A DNA stretch of 17,754 nucleotides. It comes from JBKHBT01 sp046542255. GTDB taxonomy: Bacteria; UBP14; UBA6098; JBKHBT01. Under the pieces are notes generated by a model, which saw only the letters and a program-made list of their open reading frames with translations, ran no database searches and was not told the origin of the DNA. Shown in pieces: positions 7,036 to 13,593 of this stretch. The position numbers and the translations under genes are program-made. How positions within the stretch are numbered: position 1 is the first letter of the stretch; each line of letters starts with the position of its first letter. Where the stretch lies: contig JBKHBT010000068.1 in the NCBI GenBank assembly GCA_046542255.1, positions 1 to 17,754 of the forward strand, read 5' to 3'.

Positions 7036-7980
7036 ATGACAGACAAAAATAATTTTGAATTGAAATGGGAGTCTAACCATATCATTGGTTGGAATTTAAA
7101 CAGCCTCTGTAATTTCAAATGCGTATACTGCTTTTGTAGTACAGAAGCACTCTCAAATGAACATCCAGCAGTTGGCAGGTATTCATCAAAACATATCGCG
7201 AAAGCATTCAATGAAACCGGATTAGTTTGGCGTATTCATATGTCGGGCGGTGAACCATTTCTCTATCCGGATTATATTAATCTATGCAAATTATTATCAG
7301 AAAAACACTATATCTCGATAAATACTAATCTTACAACAAAGAATGTCTTTGATTTTGGTGAAACTATCAATCCGGATAAAGTCCTTTCGATCAATGCTGG
7401 TTTGCATGTTCTGGAGCGAGAAAAACATAAAGATGGTGTCAAGAAATATATCGAGAAATTCAATTTTCTCAAAAATAAAGGCTTTGAGATACGCAGCGAA
7501 TATGTTTCATATCCACCTCTTTTTGAACGAATGAAAGAGGATATTAAACTACTCAATAAAAATGGCGTTGAACCAGTGAATATCAAAATATTTAGGGGCA
7601 ATTTTGAGGGTAAGCATTATCCTGAAGCATATAGCAAGGATCAGCTTGAATTTCTCAGAGATATCATGATCGACACACGGGAACTGAAGATTGCAAATAA
7701 TCGTTTTGATTTTTATGGACGGCGTTGCGAAGCCGGCTTTAGATCATTTAATATGGATGCTGCAGGTAATCTTTCGCGATGTTTATCAACTAAAAGAAGC
7801 TATGGCAATCTATTCACTGGAAACTATAAATTCGATAAAAAAGCTCGCCCATGCCCATTGAGATACTGCGGATGCCCTTATGAGGGCTTTAGATTAATCA
7901 AAGAAGAAAAAGCAAGCAAAGCTGAGACTCTTATCGAAGTATTAAAAGAAAAGATTAGCAGAAAGCTAAATAAAAAATGA
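7036..7980 (+). CDS. Radical SAM protein with C-terminal SPASM-like cysteines
   Basis: A 314-residue radical SAM enzyme. Seen: CNFKCVYC (C25, C29, C32), the CxxxCxxC that holds the 4Fe-4S cluster used to cleave SAM; SGGEP (70-74), the SAM-contact motif; and a C-terminal set C231, C249, C273, C278, C280 around FNMDAAGNLSRC and PCPLRYCGCP, resembling a SPASM/twitch auxiliary iron-sulfur region. The start is ATG at 7036 with AAAGGA at 7024-7029, six bases away; a longer frame from TTG at 6985 has no ribosome site. Its stop overlaps the next ATG (ATGA). The next protein contains a clear paralogue: YVSYPPLFERMKEDI here, YVTYPPFLERMEDDI there. The substrate is unknown; glycan, peptide or cofactor chemistry are all possible in this setting. 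Confidence 0.9.
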   Translation: MTDKNNFELKWESNHIIGWNLNSLCNFKCVYCFCSTEALSNEHPAVGRYSSKHIAKAFNETGLVWRIHMSGGEPFLYPDYINLCKLLSEKHYISINTNLTTKNVFDFGETINPDKVLSINAGLHVLEREKHKDGVKKYIEKFNFLKNKGFEIRSEYVSYPPLFERMKEDIKLLNKNGVEPVNIKIFRGNFEGKHYPEAYSKDQLEFLRDIMIDTRELKIANNRFDFYGRRCEAGFRSFNMDAAGNLSRCLSTKRSYGNLFTGNYKFDKKARPCPLRYCGCPYEGFRLIKEEKASKAETLIEVLKEKISRKLNKK

Positions 7981-9671
7981 ATCCAAAGAAAAGCGCAATA
8001 TTTGGTGATTCTATCTGCCGTTTGTTTATCGATAGACTTAAAATTCAACTCGATAAACACTGTGCTAATGAAAATTATAAACTATTAAATCACGGAATTG
8101 CCAGCGAAACTTCCGAAGAAGCATTAAAAAGGCTTAATAAAGTCATTGAGGATAATCCCCACACCGTAATAATCGAATTCGGTATGAACGACCTTCGAAA
8201 AGATATCAGCCAAAAAGAATTCTGCAAAAATATAGAATTCATGATAGATGAAATCCAGAGTAAAACAGATGCCAGAGTCATCCCGGTAACTATCAATCCG
8301 GCTATCGGTTTCGAAGATAAAGTCGATGAGTACAATGAGCTGATACGCCAAATCGCCAGAAAAAAAGCCCTTAAAATTGCCGATGCTGCCGCACTCTGGA
8401 AAAAGAAAGTCAAAAATAATAAATCTGCGCTTCGAGACGATCTTCATCCAAATGCAAAAGGCATCGATATCTTTGTCGAAGCAATAATGCATATAATCAC
8501 TCGCGAGCATACTGTCCTACTCTGGCAATACAATAGCCGTGAGGCAAAATGCAATTATCGATGTCCATATTGCTACTATATCGGCCTGCATAATCCAAAG
8601 GACAAGTTCTTTGGCACCATAGAGCAATGGGAAGAAGCATTCACCGAGTCATTCGGCAAACAGAACCTGATTTTCTATCTGGCTTTCGGAGAGCCGACAA
8701 TAGGAGGCAAATTCTACGATATTGTCGAGATGATCGGAAGGCATCAGAATTGGCAGATGAGAATGACAAGCAATGTATCTCAGGATTTGACGAAGCTTAT
8801 GGAAAGCAAGATCGCTAAAGATGGCAGGCTTTATATCAATGCTTCCTATCATCCATTGGCAGTCGATAGAGATGATTTTCTTGAGAAGATATTGAATCTA
8901 AGAGAAAACGGCATAGAGGTACCTATTGTTTATGTTACCTATCCGCCATTTTTAGAAAGAATGGAAGATGATATCGATTTTTTCAGCTTCCAACATGGTT
9001 TTGTTGTCCATGTGCGGCGTTTTCAGGGATGGTATAAGGGCGAGGAATATCCATATGCCTTCACCGACGAGAAAAGACGCCTTATAGCAAAATATTCCGA
9101 TGATGGTATGATCCGCTATATGCTAAACCAGCAGCATAATACCGGCGATCTTACATATTCGGGGTTGCATTTTTTCGCCATCGATAATGTCGGCAATGTC
9201 GGCTATGATTCGAATCTTTTCAAACCATATACGAAATATCGATGTATTTTCGGCAATGTTTTTCAGGATAATTTCTGGCCGCTTCTTAGCCCCGGGCCAT
9301 ATCCGGGAAGACGCGAGGGCACTGTCGATGGCATAGCCAATCTCGTTGATGCTGGTTATAAAGAACTTCGTGGAAATAATGTAGCATCTTTCGCAAGACA
9401 GGGCGGAGTCTACAAAGATGACAATGGCAAGGTACACTATAAACACCTAAATACCGATTTCACTGACAGCAAGATAAGGGCAAAATATAATTTCCCACCG
9501 AGAAATCAAAAGGATAAAAAGGCATTGGCCGACCATGACAAAAGCCAATACAAAAGAATGCGAAAACTCATCTACAAAAGAAAGCTACGCACTTTCGCAA
9601 GAAATCATCCCAGATGGAAAAATTTCGCAATGAAAATACTAGGTGTTAAAATTGTCCAGAAATTCAAATAA
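7977..9671 (+). CDS. SGNH/GDSL hydrolase fused to a radical SAM domain
   Basis: A 564-residue two-domain protein. Residues 1 to about 178 form an SGNH hydrolase: GDS with the nucleophile Ser12 (block I), the Gly of NHGIAS at 40 (block II), GMND at 69-72 (block III) and DDLH at 154-157 with Asp154 and His157 (block V). All blocks of the serine-esterase/acetylhydrolase family are present. From about 180 a radical SAM domain follows: CNYRCPYC (C192, C196, C199), with FGEP (237-240) in place of GGEP. It aligns with the upstream protein but lacks the cluster of C-terminal cysteines; only C423 remains past the core. The last 50 residues are strongly basic (KRMRKLIYKRKLR), possibly membrane-contacting. 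No frameshift or internal ribosome site suggests two joined genes. It overlaps the upstream stop by 4 bp and the glycosyltransferase start by about 20 bp. Substrate unknown. Confidence 0.88.
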   Translation: MNPKKSAIFGDSICRLFIDRLKIQLDKHCANENYKLLNHGIASETSEEALKRLNKVIEDNPHTVIIEFGMNDLRKDISQKEFCKNIEFMIDEIQSKTDARVIPVTINPAIGFEDKVDEYNELIRQIARKKALKIADAAALWKKKVKNNKSALRDDLHPNAKGIDIFVEAIMHIITREHTVLLWQYNSREAKCNYRCPYCYYIGLHNPKDKFFGTIEQWEEAFTESFGKQNLIFYLAFGEPTIGGKFYDIVEMIGRHQNWQMRMTSNVSQDLTKLMESKIAKDGRLYINASYHPLAVDRDDFLEKILNLRENGIEVPIVYVTYPPFLERMEDDIDFFSFQHGFVVHVRRFQGWYKGEEYPYAFTDEKRRLIAKYSDDGMIRYMLNQQHNTGDLTYSGLHFFAIDNVGNVGYDSNLFKPYTKYRCIFGNVFQDNFWPLLSPGPYPGRREGTVDGIANLVDAGYKELRGNNVASFARQGGVYKDDNGKVHYKHLNTDFTDSKIRAKYNFPPRNQKDKKALADHDKSQYKRMRKLIYKRKLRTFARNHPRWKNFAMKILGVKIVQKFK

Positions 9672-10737
9672 GAACCTAAAAGCACTGTTTCTACCGGACT
9701 TTTCCAAAAACAATCCCTATCTGAATAATCTTGCAGATGGACTGAGAAAGCAAAATATCGATGTTGAGATGAGCAATATCAATCTCAGAAAGCATCCTCG
9801 AAATCCCATTAGCGCAATCGGCGATTTCGATGTAATACATATCCACTGGACACATAGCATATTTCTGGGTGCGAATCTGCCCAAAAGTATAATTCGGACC
9901 ATGCTGGTTTTCCTCGACATCAAGAAATTGAAAAACAATGGCAAAGCCATAGTCTGGACAGTGCATAATATCTGGTATCACGATAGGAAATGGCGATGGC
10001 TGGAATTTCTCGCCAAAAAGAAACTTGCCAAACTGGCCGATAGGATTCTGGTTCATTGCGAAAATGCTCGTGAGCTTTTTATCGAAAACTACAATCTAAG
10101 CCGCAAAATTGCCAAAAAGATAGAGGTACTTCCTCATGGAAATTATATCGAGAACTACGAAAACAAAATTAGTAAGACCAGTGCAAAATTAGAACTTAAT
10201 CTCGATACTAATAAGTTCATATTTGTGAATATTGGAAGAATTATGCCATATAAGGGCCTGGAAAGACTTATCGAGTCCTTCCAGAGACTCGATGATAATT
10301 ACTGCCAGCTAATAATCGCCGGTAAAGCAAATGACAAACAATATCTCAAAAAGCTAAAAACCGGAGTTAGCCCGAATATTAAGATTATCGATAAATTCAT
10401 ACCCGATGATGAAATTCAAATATTATTGAATGCTGCCGATTTTGTGGTTTTGCCCTATGATAAGATATTGACATCGGGCACTGCGGTGCTCGCTTTGAGT
10501 TTTGGAAGGCCAGTCATTGCCCCAGATATCGGCTGTATAAAAGAGCAAGTTGGCGATGCAGGTATTTTCTATGACAATAGTGATCCGGATGGGCTTTATT
10601 ATTCTATGAAGATCGCGAAAAATATCGATATCAAAAGAATGTCGAAAATGGCGTTTGATACTGTTAAATTTTTATCGCTCGATAAAATTGGCCAACAATT
10701 GTCTATAATATATAAAAAGTCATTAAAAAATGAATAG
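9652..10737 (+). CDS. GT4-family glycosyltransferase
   Basis: A protein of about 361 residues with the two Rossmann domains of GT-B glycosyltransferases. Seen: an N-terminal domain with VIHIHWTHS and WTVHNIWYHD (acceptor side), then the Glycos_transf_1 domain with NIGRIMPYKGLERLIESF, the ADFVVLPYD strand, and SGTAVLALSFGRPVIAPDIG, the nucleotide-sugar binding region of family GT4. The role would be to transfer a sugar from a nucleotide donor to a lipid-linked or growing glycan at the cytoplasmic face; the sugar is not predictable. The start is either TTG at 9652, with AGGTG six bases upstream, or GTG at 9643. Both lie inside the 3' end of the SGNH-radical SAM gene, so translation is probably coupled. 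It ends the operon and converges on the sulfatase-type gene. Confidence 0.88.
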   Translation: MSRNSNKNLKALFLPDFSKNNPYLNNLADGLRKQNIDVEMSNINLRKHPRNPISAIGDFDVIHIHWTHSIFLGANLPKSIIRTMLVFLDIKKLKNNGKAIVWTVHNIWYHDRKWRWLEFLAKKKLAKLADRILVHCENARELFIENYNLSRKIAKKIEVLPHGNYIENYENKISKTSAKLELNLDTNKFIFVNIGRIMPYKGLERLIESFQRLDDNYCQLIIAGKANDKQYLKKLKTGVSPNIKIIDKFIPDDEIQILLNAADFVVLPYDKILTSGTAVLALSFGRPVIAPDIGCIKEQVGDAGIFYDNSDPDGLYYSMKIAKNIDIKRMSKMAFDTVKFLSLDKIGQQLSIIYKKSLKNE

Positions 10738-10891
10738 CAATATAGAGAAAACAATCGCAGGTTTGGGTTTCTAATCTAATAACTAAAACTATTTAATAAA
10801 GCTTCATTTTTTATTATATTTGAGTAATTATGTATGGAAGGGCAAATTGAGAATACTGGCTTAAAGAGCAATCATATTTTGTCCACTATAT

Positions 10892-12733
10892 TCATTTTTC
10901 TGATAACCCCGAATCATAATCGGATTGTCTTTCGCGTCTGAGCGCTGCAGAAATTCTTGTGCTGTTTATCTTGTCCAGAATCTTATTTTCAATATTATCA
11001 GCGATTTCTTCCGGCTCGACAATCTTGGTTTTGTCCCCTTTGAGTTTGATAAGATAATGCTTACCATTATTGAAAACACTAACATGTGTCCTATTATCGC
11101 CTCTTCGGGCTGCAATATATTTAGGCGATATAATTTTAGGCTCGAAAAGATGGCCGCGCCATTCGGAATAGCATAATTTATTAGATACGAGATTTTTGAT
11201 ACTATTATATACATCGATTTGTTGCATCGGCTGGTCATAAGCACAATTTCGGCCATCGACAATTACAAGAGGCACCATCATCTGTGCTTTTTGGGAGCCA
11301 TATTTTTCGATCTCTTCTTTTTTGAATGGCAACATAGCATGATGATCGCCAGTTATAATCAGAATTCCCGAATCGAAATAGTTCATGCTATCGAGGCTGT
11401 TATAAAACCTGCCGATTTGCCTATCTGTATATTGAAAAACCTCTGCTTCAGCATCCTTTTTGCCCGACTCAGGATTGATAAATGGATGATGGCTTGTTAC
11501 AGTTTTAGAAAATATGAAAAACTTCTCATCATCTTCTTTTTCATCGACTCTTTGCAAAAGCCTGTCCATCAATGCGGCATCAGGAGCGGCTTTGAAATGA
11601 TATCGTTGGAAATTGTCATAATACGGATGCTCATGGCCTTCGACATAATCGAAACCGATACTCTCGGCCCATTCTCCTGTATTCGAGAAACCAAGATTAG
11701 CTGTCGTTATAAACTCTGTCGAGTATCCATGCCTTGATAGGACTCCTGGCATAGCCTGTTGCATATCATAAAAGCCATTGAAAGAAGTAGAACCGCCGCG
11801 CGAATAACTCGCAGGCGCATAAATCGGGAATTTACCTGTCAATATCGAGATTGAGCCATCTTCTGTGATAAAGCCATTTGCATAAAAATTCCTAAAAGCG
11901 CAATTTTCCCGTGCAATTGAATCCAAATTCGGCGTCCAGTCCCTGATTCCCGAAAAATATTCGCTTTGATAATTCGATAAAGACTCGACCATCAGGATTA
12001 TTATATTAGGATAATGCGGCTCATTCTCTATACAAATTCTTTTCTCTTTATAATCGAGTAGTTCTTTACGAAAATCACTGCTATAGCCAGCCGCCTCAGA
12101 CATAAGCATAACATTGTATTCGTAAACATTACGAAACATCCATGAATGACTATACTGATTGGAAAATCTAAAGAATGAAAGAAGCGCAAACAAAATGGCA
12201 GTAATCAAGAAAACCTTCGATCTTTTACCCTCTTTTGTCTTGTAATTGTCCATAATAAAAGCCATCAAAATAACGACAATAATCATGATGCCAATCAAGA
12301 TACCAATTGCCTCCAGAATACCAATAAATTGCATAGAATCATCCAGATATGGCGAGTATTTGAGAATGTCGCTTAGAGTCAAATGGGCATTAAAGTTCTT
12401 AATGATAACCACGTCGGTAATATTAAGAAGTAAAACAATGAGCATAAAGAGCTTCAGAAAAATAGAAACAGTTCTTTTCGTGAATTTAGCAAATGCAAGA
12501 TATAGCATAAAAAATACAAAAGCATATACAATGCCGTCATTTAGAAGAGTCATCCATGCGCCGGTACCAATATAACCCGTCTTTTCACTAACATATGACT
12601 CGACATGATACATTCTCGTCCAAAGAGGAATAGTGAATATTACAAGATATAATAAATTCAAATAGAGCGGTTTTATCTCTCCGAGCTTTTTCTGAAAATT
12701 GCTTATTATAGGCTTCGCCAATACATACCTCAC
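10892..12733 (-). CDS. Membrane sulfatase / LTA-synthase-type phosphotransferase
   Basis: A 613-residue protein of the alkaline phosphatase superfamily, MdoB/LtaS-like (COG1368 type). About five N-terminal membrane segments (near 25-40, 66-85, 91-112, 138-160, 172-188) are followed by an extracytoplasmic catalytic domain. Seen: IILMVESLS with metal ligand Glu250; FITEDGSISILTG with the likely nucleophile Thr290; SHHPF at 414-418; and TGDHH with Asp463 and His464. Relatives transfer phosphoglycerol or phosphoethanolamine from phospholipid to glycans (lipoteichoic acid, osmoregulated glucans); the donor and acceptor here are unknown. Start GTG at 12733 has no clear Shine-Dalgarno; in-frame TTG at 12721 has GAGG six bases upstream and may be the true start. 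It carries its own good promoter and is insulated from the RRM gene by a terminator. Confidence 0.88.
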   Translation of the reverse strand: MRYVLAKPIISNFQKKLGEIKPLYLNLLYLVIFTIPLWTRMYHVESYVSEKTGYIGTGAWMTLLNDGIVYAFVFFMLYLAFAKFTKRTVSIFLKLFMLIVLLLNITDVVIIKNFNAHLTLSDILKYSPYLDDSMQFIGILEAIGILIGIMIIVVILMAFIMDNYKTKEGKRSKVFLITAILFALLSFFRFSNQYSHSWMFRNVYEYNVMLMSEAAGYSSDFRKELLDYKEKRICIENEPHYPNIIILMVESLSNYQSEYFSGIRDWTPNLDSIARENCAFRNFYANGFITEDGSISILTGKFPIYAPASYSRGGSTSFNGFYDMQQAMPGVLSRHGYSTEFITTANLGFSNTGEWAESIGFDYVEGHEHPYYDNFQRYHFKAAPDAALMDRLLQRVDEKEDDEKFFIFSKTVTSHHPFINPESGKKDAEAEVFQYTDRQIGRFYNSLDSMNYFDSGILIITGDHHAMLPFKKEEIEKYGSQKAQMMVPLVIVDGRNCAYDQPMQQIDVYNSIKNLVSNKLCYSEWRGHLFEPKIISPKYIAARRGDNRTHVSVFNNGKHYLIKLKGDKTKIVEPEEIADNIENKILDKINSTRISAALRRERQSDYDSGLSEK

Positions 12734-12761
12734 ATGTATATCAAACCAAATTAATCCAATG

Positions 12762-12790
12762 AATATAAAAAAGAGGCCATTTTATGTCAA
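12762..12790 (-). promoter_or_regulatory. Strong sigma70-like promoter of the LTA-synthase-type gene
   Basis: Minus strand TTGACA (12790-12785), exactly 17 bp, then TATATT (12767-12762). The -35 is the consensus and the -10 matches five of six. Transcription would start near 12755, giving a leader of only about 20-35 nt. Confidence 0.65.
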
Positions 12791-12846
12791 ATAGTAATTA
12801 AGAGATGTTTAATATTGGGTTAATTTGAATTTGCCAGGTATTGCTT

Positions 12847-12876
12847 AAAAAAAAACCCGGCTTTATAAAAGCCGGG
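12847..12876 (-). terminator. Rho-independent terminator of the RRM gene
   Basis: A perfect 9-bp stem CCCGGCTTT-ATA-AAAGCCGGG (12856-12876). Read on the minus strand it is followed by nine T (12855-12847). It lies 26 bp after the stop of the RRM gene. Confidence 0.93.
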
Positions 12877-12901
12877 TATGATGTTCTATTAGAAAAGCTG
12901 T

Positions 12902-13204
12902 TTACCAGCTTCTGCTGCGATAGCCACCGCCACCGCCGCCGCCTCTGCGGTTGTTATTCTCTCTCTTGGGTTTTGCCTTATTAACTTTAATGGCTCTTCC
13001 CTTGAGTTCGTTGCCATCGAGTTCATCGATAGCTGCCTGAGCTTCTTCATCATTTGGCATTTCGACAAAACCGAAACCCTTTGATCTTCCGCTTTGACGG
13101 TCTGTTATAACGCGAGCACTATCAACTTCACCAAATTTGGCAAAGGCTTCCTCGAGATCGGATTCACCGACTCCCCAGTCTAGATTTCCTACGTAAATAT
13201 TCAT
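12902..13204 (-). CDS. Glycine-tailed RRM RNA-binding protein
   Basis: A 100-residue single-RRM protein. RNP2 is IYVGNL (residues 3-8) and RNP1 is KGFGFVEM (about 42-49), with the aromatic residues that stack on RNA present. RNP1 is followed by the rest of the RRM to about residue 80. The tail is basic, then glycine-rich (seven Gly in a row) and ends YRSRSW. This is the architecture of bacterial RRM proteins known in cyanobacteria and many other phyla, often abundant and in some cases cold-induced; they bind single-stranded RNA in the cytoplasm. The ATG at 13204 has AAGGA at 13215-13211. It is monocistronic, with its own promoter, a structured leader of about 110 nt and a terminator. Confidence 0.93.
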   Translation of the reverse strand: MNIYVGNLDWGVGESDLEEAFAKFGEVDSARVITDRQSGRSKGFGFVEMPNDEEAQAAIDELDGNELKGRAIKVNKAKPKRENNNRRGGGGGGGYRSRSW

Positions 13205-13217
13205 GAAACATCCTTTT

Positions 13218-13261
13218 CGCCGGGAACTCTTTTTTTAATCGAACTTGTCCGTTCCACGGCG
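13218..13261 (-). promoter_or_regulatory. Structured 5' leader of the RRM gene
   Basis: In the transcript, CGCC-GT-GGAAC (13261-13251) can pair with GTTCC-C-GGCG (13227-13218): nine pairs around a small internal loop, with an A-rich apical loop, ending just before the AAGGA ribosome site. Farther upstream two small hairpins share bases and exclude each other: GGGCA/TGCCC (arms 13305-13309 and 13293-13297) and TCTGCT/AGCAGA (arms 13297-13302 and 13282-13287). Pairings are seen by eye; a regulatory role is inferred. Confidence 0.5.
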
Positions 13262-13322
13262 TATCTGGATCAAATCGATTTTCTGCTTTTCCGGGCAGCA
13301 GATGTGCCCATAACTTGTGCAT

Positions 13323-13351
13323 ATTATAAGTCGAAGAAGAGCATTACGCAA
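13323..13351 (-). promoter_or_regulatory. Strong sigma70 promoter with UP-like tract for the RRM gene
   Basis: Minus strand TTGCGT (13351-13346), exactly 17 bp, then perfect TATAAT (13328-13323). Immediately upstream of the -35 is an A/T tract that includes a perfect palindrome, TTTTTTAAT-T-ATTAAAAAA (13358-13376), in the place of an UP element. The start site would be near 13316, giving a leader of about 110 nt. Confidence 0.75.
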
Positions 13352-13524
13352 GGGTTATTTTTTAATTATTAAAAAAAGTTTAGTTGTACTGTTATCATGG
13401 GCTTATACGCAGAGCAATCTTTCTGATTTATAAAAGAATCCAACATTGCAAATATAACATCTCAATCGATAGCATTTTCTCTAAAATAAGCTGGTGGAGA
13501 TAAGGTTTTAAAAGAAATATGGCA

Positions 13525-13553
13525 TTGACATAACTCAGGTAAAATAGTATCTT
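13525..13553 (+). promoter_or_regulatory. Sigma70-like promoter of the C10 peptidase operon
   Basis: A consensus TTGACA (13525-13530), 17 bp, then TATCTT (13548-13553), a weaker -10. Two TATAAT copies lie at about 13570 and 13578, but no -35 sits at the right distance for them. GGAGGA (13585-13590) is the ribosome site for the ATG at 13594. The rest of 13377-13524 shows no gene or clear structure. Confidence 0.45.
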
Positions 13554-13593
13554 GAATATAGCTAATTGACTATAATACTATAATGGAGGAAGT

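Noticed and set aside
11219..11737. A 172-codon plus-strand open frame.
   Set aside because: Lies antisense inside the catalytic domain of the LTA-synthase-type gene, whose motifs are unmistakable; it shows no domain of its own.
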